Assembly: GCA_022641375.1 (NCBI GenBank)
Contig: JALCDF010000009.1
Coordinates: 1 to 41,042 of the forward strand
DNA from: Megasphaera sp.
GTDB taxonomy: Bacteria; Bacillota; Negativicutes; Veillonellales; Megasphaeraceae
Direction: 5' to 3'
Length of the DNA stretch: 41,042 nucleotides
The notes below the pieces were generated by a model. The model saw only the letters and a program-made list of their open reading frames with translations, made no database searches and had not been told where the DNA came from. Positions 16,030-25,833 of the stretch are shown here, in pieces. Every line of letters begins with the position of its first letter. Positions within the stretch are counted from its first letter, which is position 1. The position numbers and the translations under genes are program-made.

Positions 16030-18621
16030 ATGACGAAACGAGTATACGAAATAGCAAAGGATTATGGTGTATCAGCCAGGACAGTCATCAAAACATTAGG
16101 AGAACATTCCATTAAGGCCGGAAATTTCACCGGAGTCGACGATAAAATGAAATCAATATTAGATAAATCTTTTACAGCAAATACTAAAAAGGAAAGCCGG
16201 AATATACAAAAGATGAAACCCGTTCAAAATCAGGTCAATACCCACTCCACTTCCCCTTCTGGAAGTCAAAAGCAGAATACCCCGAATCGTCCGGTTCATC
16301 AGATGAAGCAGACGCAGACAGATACTCAGAAACCCAACGGTACGAATCATTCGGGCAATCAGGGCAATCCCAATCATGGGGATACATCCAAACCAAGCAG
16401 CAGCCGTGAAAGAAATTTCAATCGTGATCGGAAGCAGCAGAACAGTGGCAACCGGCACAATCAATATAACCAGAATAAGCAGTCTGCCGGTCAGAACCGC
16501 AATCAGCAGAACAATCGCAATGCCAGCAGCAATGGCAATACTGCGAATACCAATACGACGGGTACTGCCGGTACTGGCGCTAACAAAAATCAGAATCAGC
16601 AGAAACATACTACAGATTCGAAACGGACTAAATTCTTTGGCCGTCCCCAATCAAGCAATGATTCTCATGGCAACAAAAAGAAGCATAGCCAGAATAACCG
16701 TAATGCCTCCGGTTCCAATGCGAATTCGAAGAACAGACCTCATACACTTTTATCTAACGTATTGAATAAAGGGAAAAACAAAAATAACCGCCATAATCAA
16801 CGGAATCAACATAATCAACACAATCAACATAATAATACGGATATGAGGGGCAATGAAGCAGCGAAGAAGAAGCATTATCCGACAGCCATCGAATTGCCGG
16901 AAACCATTACGGTAAAGGACTTTGCCGACCGCTTAGGTCGTGAAGTTGGCGAAGTCATCAAAAAGCTCCTGATGGGCGGCATTATGGCTACCATCAATCA
17001 GGAAGTCGATTATGAAACAGCCTCGCTCATTGCCGATGAATTTGGTGTTACCGTTTCTCAGGAAGCACCACCGGAAGATCCGACAGAAATCGAAGAAATC
17101 ATCGATCCACCGGAAACACTGAAAAGCCGTCCGCCTGTCGTTACGATCATGGGTCATGTCGACCATGGTAAAACGAGCTTGCTGGATGCTATCCGCCAGA
17201 CCAATGTTACCAGTCATGAAGCCGGCGGCATTACCCAGCATATCGGTGCTTATCAGGTCCGGTATCATGGCAAGAAAATCGTATTCATGGATACCCCGGG
17301 GCATGAAGCTTTTACGGCGATGCGTGCTCGTGGAGCCCAGGTTACGGATATTGCTGTCCTGGTCGTTGCTGCTGATGACGGTGTCATGCCGCAGACCATT
17401 GAATCCATCAATCATGCTAAATCGGCAGGTGTTCCGGTCATCGTAGCCATCAATAAGATCGATAAAGAAAGTGCGAATCCGGAACATGTCATGCAGCAGC
17501 TGACTGAATATGGACTGGTCAGTGAAGATTGGGGCGGCGATACGATCATGGTTCCCGTTTCGGCACATAAGAAAATCGGTTTGGATGAACTTCTGGAAAA
17601 TATCCTCGTATTGGCAGAAGTCCTGGATTTAAAAGCCAATCCGAATCGTCCGGCCGAAGGGGTCGTCATCGAAGCCAAATTGGATAAAGGCCGTGGCCCT
17701 GTGGCATCCGTCCTCATCCAAAAAGGTACGCTTCGTATCGGTGAACAAATTATCGTCGGTTCCTGTTATGGGAAAGTCCGGGCCATGAATAGTGAACGGG
17801 GCGAAAGGGTCAAGAAAGCAGAACCGTCTATCCCTGTTGAAATCCTTGGTTTGAATGATGTACCGGAAGCGGGGGATATCCTGAATGTAACGGATGAAAA
17901 GACAGCGCGTTCCGTTGCGGAAAAACGTCTGGAAAAGAAACGTTCGTCCGAACTCCACGTCAATGCCAAAGTTACACTGGATGATCTGTTCAAGCAAATC
18001 CAGGAAGGGGAACTGAAAGAACTGCCGCTGATCGTCAAAGGCGACGTTCAGGGTTCTGTAGAAGCCTTAAGTCAGTCCTTGCTGGCCATCAAGAGTGATG
18101 AAGTACGTATTTTTATCGTACATGCCGGTGTCGGCGCTGTTACGGAATCAGATATCATGCTGGCGTCTGCTTCGAATGCGCTCATCATTGCGTTTAATGT
18201 CCGTCCGGATGCATCGGCGCGTAAGGCTGCTGAACATGAAAATGTAGATATGCGGATGTATCGTGTTATCTATGATGCCATTAATGATGTGGAAGCGGCT
18301 ATTAAAGGGATGCTGGAAAAGAAATTTGAAGAACATATCCTGGGCCGGGCAGAAGTGCGTAAAGTTATTACGACACCGAAAGTTATCGTCGGCGGCTCCT
18401 ATGTCAAAGAAGGCAAGATTACCAGTGCATCTAAGATTCGCCTGATCCGCAATGGAATCGTGGTCCATGAAGGGGAAGTCGGCGGGCTGCGCCGGTTTAA
18501 AGATGATGTCAAAGAAGTGGCATCCGGATTTGAATGCGGCATTACCCTGGAAAACTATCGTGATATCAAGGAAGGCGACGAAATAGAAGCGTATGAAATG
18601 GTAGAAGTGAAAGCAGAGTAA
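16030..18621 (+). CDS. infB: Translation initiation factor IF-2
   Basis: GTPase delivering initiator tRNA to the 30S subunit. A first IF2-N domain ([32 protein letters not shown]) is followed by an unusually Asn/Gln/His/Ser-rich linker (about residues 70-275), a second IF2-N domain ([22 protein letters not shown]), the G domain ([52 protein letters not shown]), beta-barrel domain II, domain III and the fMet-tRNA-binding C domain. Length 863. The linker is almost free of Glu, unlike the Lys/Glu-rich IF-2 linkers of many bacteria. GGGGGT precedes the ATG. Confidence 0.97.
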   Translation: MTKRVYEIAKDYGVSARTVIKTLGEHSIKAGNFTGVDDKMKSILDKSFTANTKKESRNIQKMKPVQNQVNTHSTSPSGSQKQNTPNRPVHQMKQTQTDTQKPNGTNHSGNQGNPNHGDTSKPSSSRERNFNRDRKQQNSGNRHNQYNQNKQSAGQNRNQQNNRNASSNGNTANTNTTGTAGTGANKNQNQQKHTTDSKRTKFFGRPQSSNDSHGNKKKHSQNNRNASGSNANSKNRPHTLLSNVLNKGKNKNNRHNQRNQHNQHNQHNNTDMRGNEAAKKKHYPTAIELPETITVKDFADRLGREVGEVIKKLLMGGIMATINQEVDYETASLIADEFGVTVSQEAPPEDPTEIEEIIDPPETLKSRPPVVTIMGHVDHGKTSLLDAIRQTNVTSHEAGGITQHIGAYQVRYHGKKIVFMDTPGHEAFTAMRARGAQVTDIAVLVVAADDGVMPQTIESINHAKSAGVPVIVAINKIDKESANPEHVMQQLTEYGLVSEDWGGDTIMVPVSAHKKIGLDELLENILVLAEVLDLKANPNRPAEGVVIEAKLDKGRGPVASVLIQKGTLRIGEQIIVGSCYGKVRAMNSERGERVKKAEPSIPVEILGLNDVPEAGDILNVTDEKTARSVAEKRLEKKRSSELHVNAKVTLDDLFKQIQEGELKELPLIVKGDVQGSVEALSQSLLAIKSDEVRIFIVHAGVGAVTESDIMLASASNALIIAFNVRPDASARKAAEHENVDMRMYRVIYDAINDVEAAIKGMLEKKFEEHILGRAEVRKVITTPKVIVGGSYVKEGKITSASKIRLIRNGIVVHEGEVGGLRRFKDDVKEVASGFECGITLENYRDIKEGDEIEAYEMVEVKAE

Positions 18622-18635
18622 AGTGAGGAAATACT

Positions 18636-18983
18636 ATGGGAGAATTACGAGTACGCAAAATACAAGAATTTATTAAGCAGGAAGTTTCCAATATCCTGCT
18701 TCGTAAATTGAAGGATCCGCGTTTGGGATTCGTTACGGTTACCGATGTGCGTATTACCGGGGATCTTCGGGAAGCCACTATTTACGTCAGCCTTTTTGGC
18801 AGTGATAAACAGAAACAAGATACGCTGCAGGCTTTAAAGCATGCGACGGGCTATATTCGTACGGAAGTAGGAAGAAGCCTGGGAATCCGTTATTCGCCGA
18901 CCATTACATTCCAACAGGATACATCTCTCGATTATGGCATGAAAATAGATAAAATCCTTCATGACATAGAAAAGAAGGACTGA
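18636..18983 (+). CDS. rbfA: 30S ribosome-binding factor RbfA
   Basis: KH-like factor for 16S rRNA 5' end maturation and cold adaptation. The 115-residue protein shows RVRKIQEFIKQEVSNILLRKLKDPRLGFVTVTDVRITGDLREATIYVSLFG and the ending RTEVGRSLGIRYSPTITFQQDTSLDYGMKIDKIL, both diagnostic. It follows infB by 14 bases with GTGAGGAAA as ribosome site. Confidence 0.95.
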   Translation: MGELRVRKIQEFIKQEVSNILLRKLKDPRLGFVTVTDVRITGDLREATIYVSLFGSDKQKQDTLQALKHATGYIRTEVGRSLGIRYSPTITFQQDTSLDYGMKIDKILHDIEKKD

Positions 18984-18988
18984 TACAT

Positions 18989-19933
18989 ATGAATTGTACG
19001 TCCCACGATTTGCAAAATTTATGGAGCAGGTATCATTCAATCATGCTGACTGCTCATGTAAGTCCCGATGGTGATGCTATTGGCAGCCTGCTGGCGCTGT
19101 ATCACTGGCTGAAGGAACAAGGAAAGCAGGTCGTCATGGTTGTCGATGATGACATTGATGACAAATTCAAATTTTTGGATGGCGCAGAAGCCATTCAAAA
19201 ACCAAACGCTGTCCATACGGATGGCCAATGGCTGTATGTCGTCCTTGATGCCACTTCAGCAGATCGTTGCGGTAAGGCGGCGGATCTTATTCAAGGCAAA
19301 GTGCTCAATATTGATCACCATATTTCTAATGAACATTTTGCCGACTGGGAATTCGTGCGGCCGGATGTAGCGGCTACCGGTGAAGCCCTGACAGCTCTGT
19401 TCTTGGAATGGGGAGTCGGCATGACGGCTGCGATGGCCCAGGCATTGTATATGGCTATCGCAACGGACTGTGGCTTCTTCAAATTCAGCAATACGACGGG
19501 GCATACATTGCGCATGGCGGCGAATCTCGTCGATGCCGGGGCTGCGCCCAATACTATTTCAGAGCACCTGGAAGCTCAATCGCTGATTAAGCTCAGAGCA
19601 TTGTCGGAAGTATTGAAACATATCGAACTCTTTGCGGGCAATACGGTTGCCGGCATCAGCTTCACCCCGGAAGTATTGAAACATACGGGTGAGCATACCG
19701 GTGGATATATCGATTATGCCCGTAATGTAAAGGGTGTCGATGTAGCTTTTACAGTGAAATATATCAGTGACAATGAGACGCGGGTCAGTCTTCGTTCCAA
19801 AACCGTGGATGTGAATGCCATTGCTGCCGTTTTTGGCGGCGGCGGTCATGTCCGGGCAGCGGGATGTACGATTGCGGAACCGTTGTCAAAGGCCAAAAAA
19901 ATGTTAGTGAAGGAAATCATACGGAATAAATGA
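18989..19933 (+). CDS. nrnA: DHH-family oligoribonuclease/pAp phosphatase NrnA
   Basis: Degrades nano-RNAs and dephosphorylates 3'-phosphoadenosine 5'-phosphate (pAp). The DHH domain has the metal-binding motifs LTAHVSPDGDAIGSLLAL, VVLDATSADRCG, VLNIDHHISNEHFADWEF and AIATDCGFFKFSNT. The C-terminal DHHA1 domain ends with VSLRSKTVDVNAIAAVFGGGGHVRAAGCTI. Length 314, as expected. Its stop overlaps truB (ATGA). The operon position after rbfA is conserved in Firmicutes. Confidence 0.93.
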   Translation: MNCTSHDLQNLWSRYHSIMLTAHVSPDGDAIGSLLALYHWLKEQGKQVVMVVDDDIDDKFKFLDGAEAIQKPNAVHTDGQWLYVVLDATSADRCGKAADLIQGKVLNIDHHISNEHFADWEFVRPDVAATGEALTALFLEWGVGMTAAMAQALYMAIATDCGFFKFSNTTGHTLRMAANLVDAGAAPNTISEHLEAQSLIKLRALSEVLKHIELFAGNTVAGISFTPEVLKHTGEHTGGYIDYARNVKGVDVAFTVKYISDNETRVSLRSKTVDVNAIAAVFGGGGHVRAAGCTIAEPLSKAKKMLVKEIIRNK

Positions 19934-20811
19934 TAAATGGAATTGTAAACGTATTAAAACCGACGGGTATGTCCAGCCATGATGTAGTAGGTCAGTTACG
20001 CCGCATCTACCATATGAAAAAGGTTGGCCATGCAGGAACACTGGATCCGTTGGCGGCAGGCGTACTGCCGGTATATTTGGGACAGGCCACACGGCTTATC
20101 GAGTATGGGGACAGCAATATTAAACAATATCGTGCTGAATTCACACTGGGGCTGGCAACGGACACGGAAGATTCGACCGGTGAGGTCGTCGCTGCGGCAC
20201 CGCTGCCGGAATTGTCTGTTGAAGATATCAAAACGGCGCTGGAGATGTTTCACGGCGAAATCGAACAACGTCCGTCCCGGTATTCAGCAATCAACATCAA
20301 TGGAGTAAAGGCCTATAAACTGGCGCGCCAGCATGCTGATTTCACATTGCCGGGCCGGCAGGTCACGATTTATGATATCCGCCTGTTGTCCTATGATGCC
20401 GGATGCGGTGTCTTCGATGTCACGTGTTCGCAGGGGACGTATGTCCGGTCTCTGATTCGGGACTTGGGCGAGGCTCTCGGTACATATGGCTGTATGACCT
20501 ATCTGGTGCGTATCAAAGCAGGGTTATTTGATATTGACGAGGCGGCGACGTTGGAAGAAATAGAGGCAGAACCGATGCGCTATGTATTGTCGGTGGATAC
20601 GGCTATCCAGGAATTGCGTAAGGTCACCCTGCCGGCAGCAGGGTGTGCGTCTTTGCTGCAAGGCCGTCCGGTTCCATTTGCCGGGAAGGGATTGCCGCCG
20701 GACGTCGTGTTGCGAATTTATAATCCGGAAGATAAATTAGCGGGCATCGCTCGTTTTGATAAAGAACATCATGTCATTCGTCCTCATAAGATGTTTGCAG
20801 ATGTGTTGTGA
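19930..20811 (+). CDS. truB: tRNA pseudouridine-55 synthase TruB
   Basis: Makes pseudouridine 55 in the T loop of tRNAs. It begins INGIVNVLKPTGMSSHDVVGQLRRIY; the catalytic Asp lies in HAGTLDPLAAGVLPVYLG; the substrate-contact strands YRAEFTLGLATDTEDSTGEV, RPSRYSAININGVKAYKLAR and CSQGTYVRSLIRDLGEALGT follow. A C-terminal PUA-like part (about 225-293) is present. Length 293, normal. Confidence 0.96.
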   Translation: MINGIVNVLKPTGMSSHDVVGQLRRIYHMKKVGHAGTLDPLAAGVLPVYLGQATRLIEYGDSNIKQYRAEFTLGLATDTEDSTGEVVAAAPLPELSVEDIKTALEMFHGEIEQRPSRYSAININGVKAYKLARQHADFTLPGRQVTIYDIRLLSYDAGCGVFDVTCSQGTYVRSLIRDLGEALGTYGCMTYLVRIKAGLFDIDEAATLEEIEAEPMRYVLSVDTAIQELRKVTLPAAGCASLLQGRPVPFAGKGLPPDVVLRIYNPEDKLAGIARFDKEHHVIRPHKMFADVL

Positions 20812-20820
20812 GGTGGCCAA

Positions 20821-21759
20821 ATGCAAGTTTTTCATTCGTTTCAGGAAATAAAAGACTGTGATGGCGCCATAGTTGCGTTGGGGACCTTTGACGGTGTTCA
20901 TTTAGGACATCAGAAAGTCATGCGGACAGCTATGGAAAAAGCCGCTGTCCATAAAGTAAAATCGATTGTTGTTACCTTTGAGTCACATCCGTTGTCGGTC
21001 CTCTGTCCCGACAAAGAACCACCGCGATTAGCGACAGTGGAACAGAAGGAACAATATATAGCGGATGTGGGTATCGATGCACTGGTCCTTTTGCCGGTGA
21101 CAAAGCATCTTCTCGATGAATCACCGGAGGAATTCTGCCAACAGATACTTGATTATATCCATCCGTTGGGAATCGTCGTAGGTTCCAACTTTACATATGG
21201 TAAAAAAGCAGCAGGAAATACAGCCTCTTTAACGGCATTCATGGGAGCGTATGGCGTAGATGTCAATGTCCTGCATCTATTGGAACGGCCGGGACGGGCT
21301 GTACCTATTAGCAGTACGGTTATCCGCCGGCTGGTACTGATGGGACATATGGAAACGACAGCAGCGCTGTTGGGACGTCCGTTTGAAGTGACAGGCAAAG
21401 TTGTCGTGGGCGATCGTCGGGGACATCTGATAGGGTTTCCTACCGCCAATATGCTGATTCCCACAGATATGGCATTGCCGCCCGATGGTGTTTACATTAC
21501 GGAACTCGGCTGGGATGGTACCTTTCACCAGGCGATGACCAATATCGGTGCGAATCCGACGTTTGCCAATCAATACCGTCGTATCGAAACGCATATATTG
21601 TCTTTCCAGGGGAATATATATGATAAGAAAGTAGTACTGCGATTCTTAAAACGATTGCGGCCGGAAATGCAATTTGACAGTACCGAAGACCTGGTCAGGG
21701 AAATGAAATCAGATGAAAGTAAAACGATTAATTATTTTCAGTCGCTGGGATTGAAATAA
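20821..21759 (+). CDS. ribF: Bifunctional riboflavin kinase / FAD synthetase
   Basis: Converts riboflavin to FMN and FMN to FAD. The N-terminal adenylyltransferase domain has GTFDGVHLGHQKVMRTA and VVGSNFTYGKKAAGN, and PISSTVIRRLVLMGHMETTAALLGRPFEVTGKVVVG marks the join. The kinase domain follows with GHLIGFPTANMLIP, MTNIGANPTF and the ETHILSFQGNIYDKKVVLRFLKRLRPE region. Length 312. It ends the rimP operon as in Bacillus. It is not the gene behind the FMN riboswitch found at 36653, so flavin cofactor formation here seems constitutive with the translation operon. Confidence 0.95.
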   Translation: MQVFHSFQEIKDCDGAIVALGTFDGVHLGHQKVMRTAMEKAAVHKVKSIVVTFESHPLSVLCPDKEPPRLATVEQKEQYIADVGIDALVLLPVTKHLLDESPEEFCQQILDYIHPLGIVVGSNFTYGKKAAGNTASLTAFMGAYGVDVNVLHLLERPGRAVPISSTVIRRLVLMGHMETTAALLGRPFEVTGKVVVGDRRGHLIGFPTANMLIPTDMALPPDGVYITELGWDGTFHQAMTNIGANPTFANQYRRIETHILSFQGNIYDKKVVLRFLKRLRPEMQFDSTEDLVREMKSDESKTINYFQSLGLK

Positions 21760-21779
21760 ACTCATACCAATGATATAAT
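21751..21779 (+). promoter_or_regulatory. Strong sigma-A promoter of the aminotransferase gene
   Basis: TTGAAA (21751-21756) and a perfect TATAAT (21774-21779) are 17 bases apart, overlapping the ribF stop. Transcription would start near 21786, giving a leader of about 56 bases. Confidence 0.75.
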
Positions 21780-21841
21780 ACTGATATAGGAAAGAACAGG
21801 GAGAATTATTAGTATATGTATTTATTAAGGAGTGATTGGTA

Positions 21842-23029
21842 ATGAAGTATTCTGACCTCGCGATGGGGCTTAAAGCCTCAGAAATCCGTGAATTGCTGAA
21901 GTTGACAACCATGCCGGAAATAATTTCCTTTGCGGGTGGTTTGCCGGCACCTGAATTATTTCCGTTGGAAGAAATGAAACAGGTCGACGTAGCAATCCTG
22001 GATAAGGAAGGACAGCAGGCGGTACAGTATGGCACGACAGATGGCTATGTTCCTCTCCGTGAAAAGATTGCAGCCCGTATGAAACAGGCGTTCCAGGTAA
22101 ACTGTACTGCGGAAGAAATCGTCATCACATCTGGTTCACAGCAAGGGTTATCCTTGTTGGCACAAATTTTCCTCAATAAAGATGATATTATCCTTGTTGA
22201 AAGCCCGACATATCTGGGGGCGCTGAATGCGTTCAAGCTTTGCGATCCCCGCTTTGTAGATGTGCCGACGGACGAAAAAGGTATCATTCCCGAAGAATTA
22301 GAAAAAATCCTGGAAGAACATGGCGATCATGTTCGTCTGATGTATGTCATTCCGGAATTCCAAAATCCGACAGGGATTACCTGGCCTATCGAACGGCGTA
22401 AGGCGTTCATGGACATTATCAATAAATATGATTTCCCAGTCATCGAAGATGATCCATACGGCGAACTCCGGTATGATGGAGATGTTGTTCCGTCGTTGAA
22501 ATCAATGGATGCAAAAGGCAACATTATTTTCTTGGGATCGTTCTCTAAGATTCTCATGCCGGGCCTTCGCGTAGCCTGGATGGTTGCCGATCCGGAAATC
22601 ATTGATAAGGTCGTCAAGCTGAAACAGGCCGTCGATCTTCAATCGTCATCGTTTGCACAACGGCAGTGCTCCTATTACATCGATATGTTCGATTTGGATG
22701 GCCATGTCGAACAGATCAAGGCATTATATGGTAAACGCCGTACGCTTATGTATGATTCCATGCAGAAATATTTCCCTGAAGGTGTTACCTTTACGTATCC
22801 GGAAGGCGGCTTGTTTACATGGGTAACCTTGCCTGAATATATGGATGCAAAAGCAATCATGCCGAAAGTATTGGCTAAGAACGTTGCATATGTTCCTGGC
22901 GGACCGTTCTATGCAAATGGCGGACATGCAAATCATTTCCGTCTGAATTATTCGAATATGCCGGAAGAACGTATTGTAGAAGGCATCAAACGTCTGGCGG
23001 ATGTATTGAAAGAAGAAATGGCTAAATAA
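21842..23029 (+). CDS. PLP-dependent aminotransferase, class I/II (LysN/2-aminoadipate type)
   Basis: Fold-type I aminotransferase. Visible landmarks: ISFAGGLPAPELFP, VQYGTTDGYVPLREKIAARM, ITSGSQQGLSLLAQIFLNKDD, PEFQNPTGITWPIERR, IEDDPYGELRYDG and the PLP lysine in GSFSKILMPGLRVAWM (Lys about residue 237), then FRLNYSNMPEERIVEGIKRLADVL. This is the group that includes 2-aminoadipate, aromatic and branched-chain aminotransferases; substrate cannot be set from sequence alone. ATG at 21842 has AAGGAG nine bases upstream. A strong own promoter, a terminator and codon use biased to C/T-ending favoured codons suggest high expression. Length 395. Confidence 0.88.
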   Translation: MKYSDLAMGLKASEIRELLKLTTMPEIISFAGGLPAPELFPLEEMKQVDVAILDKEGQQAVQYGTTDGYVPLREKIAARMKQAFQVNCTAEEIVITSGSQQGLSLLAQIFLNKDDIILVESPTYLGALNAFKLCDPRFVDVPTDEKGIIPEELEKILEEHGDHVRLMYVIPEFQNPTGITWPIERRKAFMDIINKYDFPVIEDDPYGELRYDGDVVPSLKSMDAKGNIIFLGSFSKILMPGLRVAWMVADPEIIDKVVKLKQAVDLQSSSFAQRQCSYYIDMFDLDGHVEQIKALYGKRRTLMYDSMQKYFPEGVTFTYPEGGLFTWVTLPEYMDAKAIMPKVLAKNVAYVPGGPFYANGGHANHFRLNYSNMPEERIVEGIKRLADVLKEEMAK

Positions 23030-23040
23030 GAATACATGAA

Positions 23041-23078
23041 AAAGAGAGCTGTGCGAATTCGTCATAGCTCTTTTTTTG
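23041..23078 (+). terminator. Intrinsic terminator after the aminotransferase gene
   Basis: Stem with AGAGCT (23045-23050) and AGCTCT (23066-23071), flanked by A and T runs and enclosing a CGAATTCG inner palindrome, followed by seven T. Confidence 0.8.
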
Positions 23079-23137
23079 TTTTATCTGCAGATAAAAATGA
23101 ATTATAACTGGCAATGTACGAAAAGGAAGCGGTATGC

Positions 23138-24352
23138 ATGAAATGGGGGAAGCGGCCGGCGGTTCATTCGGCCATGGCATTTATTATTTTTATGGGGATT
23201 GTCAGTCTCTTTTCGGATATGACCCATGAAGGGGCACGCAGTATCTATGGTAATTATCTCAGCCTGTTGGGGGCATCGGCTGCCGTTATCGGGTTTACCT
23301 GCGGTTTTGGCGAATTCGTCGGGTATTCATTACGATTTATTACGGGATATCTGGCGGACCGGACAAAGAAATACTGGCCGATGACGATTCTCGGATATGC
23401 TATCAATGTAATAGCGATTCCGCTGCTGGCTATTTTGCCGACAGATGGATGGTTTTGGGCAGCCGTATTCATTTGTACGGAACGGATTGGCAAGGCGATT
23501 CGTCAGCCGGCGAAGAACACACTGGTTTCATTTGCGGCCTCGCAGCAGGGGATGGGGAAAGGGTTCGCGATTCAGGAATTTATGGATCAGATCGGCGCAT
23601 TTTTAGGGCCTGTATTGGTCTTTCTGGTCCTGGCATTTCATCAGGGCGATTTGTTGAATGCCTATACATTGGCGTTCGCCATTTTAGGGATTCCGGCAGC
23701 GGGGTGTATCACGGCGGTATTATTAGCGAGGAAGCATTTCCCCCATCCGGAAAGCTTCGAACCGCCGGTGAAGACCGACACAGATTTTCATGCGAAGAAG
23801 TCTTTTATATTTTATATCATCGCCGTGAGTTTGTTTGCCTTTGGGTTTACTGATTTTCCGTTGATCACGATGCATTTGGCTAATCAATCACAACTGTCAA
23901 CGGAAGTGCTGCCGTTAACCTATGCCGCGGCCATGTTGATGGATGCGTTTGCGGCGTTAGCCTTTGGCTGGCTTTTTGATACGTATGGCATGAAGACGTT
24001 GATCGTGGCGGCATTGATAGCGGCGCCATTTTCTTATTTTATCTTTATGATGCATACCTTGACAGCGGTCTGGATCGGGGTCATTTTATGGGGCATCGGC
24101 ATGGGGGCGCAGGAATCAATCATGAAGTCTGCCTTAAGCACCATCGTTCCCAAAACACACCGGTCTACCGGATTCGGCATTTTTGAAACATCCTTTGGTG
24201 TTTTTTGGTTTGCCGGCAGTTTTCTGTTAGGGGTTTTGTATGATATTTCCATTCCGCTGATGGTGCTGATATCCATAGGGGCGCAGGTGTTGTCCATTCC
24301 ATTTTTTGTATATACAAATAAATTTATGCATACTGCGAAATGCAGTTTATGA
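23138..24352 (+). CDS. MFS transporter of unknown substrate
   Basis: Major facilitator superfamily inner-membrane transporter of 404 residues with about 12 predicted helices in two halves separated by a charged loop (FPHPESFEPPVKTDTDFHAKK, near the middle). An MFS-type motif is seen after helix 2, FITGYLADRTKKYWP, and its C-half counterpart is FGWLFDTYGMKTL. The N-terminus FSDMTHEGARSIYGNYL is characteristic of a subgroup related to drug-efflux-like permeases. ATG at 23138 has AGGAAG with an eight-base spacer, so the in-frame ATG at 23114 is not preferred. Substrate is not predictable; a large inverted repeat ends the unit. Confidence 0.82.
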   Translation: MKWGKRPAVHSAMAFIIFMGIVSLFSDMTHEGARSIYGNYLSLLGASAAVIGFTCGFGEFVGYSLRFITGYLADRTKKYWPMTILGYAINVIAIPLLAILPTDGWFWAAVFICTERIGKAIRQPAKNTLVSFAASQQGMGKGFAIQEFMDQIGAFLGPVLVFLVLAFHQGDLLNAYTLAFAILGIPAAGCITAVLLARKHFPHPESFEPPVKTDTDFHAKKSFIFYIIAVSLFAFGFTDFPLITMHLANQSQLSTEVLPLTYAAAMLMDAFAALAFGWLFDTYGMKTLIVAALIAAPFSYFIFMMHTLTAVWIGVILWGIGMGAQESIMKSALSTIVPKTHRSTGFGIFETSFGVFWFAGSFLLGVLYDISIPLMVLISIGAQVLSIPFFVYTNKFMHTAKCSL

Positions 24353-24376
24353 TGCAGTTCCTTTTATGAATTATGG

Positions 24377-24438
24377 AATACTCCCGTTTCATTCAGCAGG
24401 TAACATGATTACACTTGCTGATGGAACGGGAGTATTTT
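24377..24438. terminator. Long inverted repeat/terminator between convergent genes
   Basis: AATACTCCCGTT at 24378-24389 pairs with AACGGGAGTATT at 24425-24436, and the stem continues inward with CAGCA / TGCTG. A short TTTT follows on the plus strand; on the minus strand no T run is present. It separates the MFS gene from the convergent BASS gene. Confidence 0.75.
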
Positions 24439-24486
24439 AGTATACATGACGCTGACATAGTTTATGGTACAGTGTATTTATTAGTA

Positions 24487-25479
24487 TTAATGCTGTGAAG
24501 ATACCATGTTTTTGTCGATGATGATATCCTGATCCCGGGCTTCGATTTTATCTATATTCCGGGCAAAGATGCCAGCTAAAATGGAACCGGTGATCTGATG
24601 GATCGCAGCACCTACGGCAGCGGGAATCGCAACGGCAGGAGTAAAGAAAACCGATACCAGTGAGATAGCCAGGGCATCGTTCTGCATGCCTACTTCCAGG
24701 GTTACAGAATGTTGCTGGCGTTTGCCTAAGCCCAATTTACCGGTAACAAAGTAACCGATGGCAAAGCCGAAGAGATTATGCAGCAGTACCATGACAATCA
24801 TAAAGAATCCCAATTCGATAATCTTTTCACCGTTAATGGCGATAACTCCGCCGACAATCGTTAATACGGCAAACGCAGAAATCAGTACGAGAGCCTTTGA
24901 TAATTGCATTAAATAGGATTCGCCTATGATACGATGTACGATAAGGCCCAATACTAACGGCAGGAGGATTACTTTCATGACGGTCATGGCCATGGCCATG
25001 AAGGAGACTTCCACCCACTGGCCGGCTAAGGCCCAAACCAGGAAAGGCATCATGATCGGAGCTAACAGAGTCGATACCGTAGTAATCGATACGGCCAGGG
25101 GCACATCGCCTTTAGCCAGGAAGCTCATGACGTTAGAGGCAGTGCCGCTGGGGCAGGAACCTAACAATACCATGCCTACGGCAAGTTCCGGCGGCAGTTG
25201 AAAAGCGAGGACCAGGAGATACGCGATAATTGGCATAATCGTATAATGACAGGTAGTACCGATGAGGACTTCCCGGGGCCGCTGGAAAATCAGTTTAAAA
25301 TCCGTTGCATGCAAGGTCATGCCCATGCCAAACATAACGACACCCAATAATAATACCGTATTGGGTACGGCCCATAAAAAGGCGTTAGGCATAAAGTAAG
25401 CCCAGACAACGACGGCAAGGACGATATATGTTAAATACTTGCCGACAAAACCACTTAATTTTCCGATAATATTCATCAT
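24487..25479 (-). CDS. Bile acid:sodium symporter (BASS) family transporter
   Basis: Sodium-coupled organic-anion transporter of the BASS family, 330 residues with 9-10 membrane helices. The conserved GMGMTLHATDF, GSCPSGTASNVMSFLAKGDVPLAVSITTVSTLLAP (sodium site) and TLEVGMQNDALAISL motifs are present. Characterised bacterial relatives include PanS, which takes up 2-ketopantoate; the name bile acid transporter reflects the family only. ATG at 25479 has AGGAGG at 25488-25493 (minus strand) with an eight-base spacer; the extra 12 upstream codons are rejected. A complete T-box leader lies directly upstream, so expression should respond to an uncharged tRNA, probably tRNA-Val. Transport of an amino-acid-related keto acid is my inference. 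Confidence 0.87.
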   Translation of the reverse strand: MMNIIGKLSGFVGKYLTYIVLAVVVWAYFMPNAFLWAVPNTVLLLGVVMFGMGMTLHATDFKLIFQRPREVLIGTTCHYTIMPIIAYLLVLAFQLPPELAVGMVLLGSCPSGTASNVMSFLAKGDVPLAVSITTVSTLLAPIMMPFLVWALAGQWVEVSFMAMAMTVMKVILLPLVLGLIVHRIIGESYLMQLSKALVLISAFAVLTIVGGVIAINGEKIIELGFFMIVMVLLHNLFGFAIGYFVTGKLGLGKRQQHSVTLEVGMQNDALAISLVSVFFTPAVAIPAAVGAAIHQITGSILAGIFARNIDKIEARDQDIIIDKNMVSSQH

Positions 25480-25541
25480 AAAAAATTCCTCCTCTGGAAA
25501 AAAACATAAATCCAAATACGGAAACGGCTTGATTGTCCCAT

Positions 25542-25582
25542 AAAAAAATACTTTGCCTCTATGAAAGAGACAAAGTATTTTA
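25542..25582 (-). terminator. T-box regulated terminator
   Basis: Minus-strand hairpin AAATACTTTG with CAAAGTATTT around a TCTCTTTCATAGAGG loop region, followed by a T run. It is the off state of the T-box switch. Confidence 0.85.
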
Positions 25583-25833
25583 TACTCTGCGGTACCACTC
25601 TAATTGTCAATATAATTGACCACTTTGCGGACATCTCGGGATACACCTTGTAATGCCTGGTTGGATAACGGTTACCTTGCCGGCTGCGCCTACTTGTCAA
25701 AACGTTCAGGAAGCTGCTCCTGGGCGACTTCATGTCGTAGTATCATCCTGCTTTTCACCATTGGCAGGTCTCTGTTATGACGTTACGGACATTACTACTC
25801 CCAATCAACACTGTTTTGTATTTGTTGAAGCTT
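25542..25833 (-). promoter_or_regulatory. T-box riboswitch (specifier reads GUC, valine)
   Basis: The minus strand carries a full T-box leader. The antiterminator T-box sequence AGAGTGGTACCGCAGAG is at 25601-25585. Stem I has the AGTAGTA side of the specifier loop, a distal loop with GGTGAAA closed by CCTGC/GCAGG, and the opposite loop side GAAGTCG between ACAT and CCCAG; by the usual GAA-NNN-purine layout the specifier is GTC at 25728-25726. A terminator (25582-25542) ends the leader. When tRNA-Val is uncharged the transporter should be switched on. The T-box call is firm; the specifier is read by eye. Confidence 0.9.

Noticed and set aside
16760-16850. Tandem DNA repeat or CRISPR-like array
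   Set aside because: The short repeats are in-frame codons for NQHNQH inside the infB linker; there are no spacers.
24377-24438. Insertion-sequence end or attachment site
   Set aside because: The long inverted repeat lies between two convergent genes with no transposase or target duplication; a terminator explains it better.
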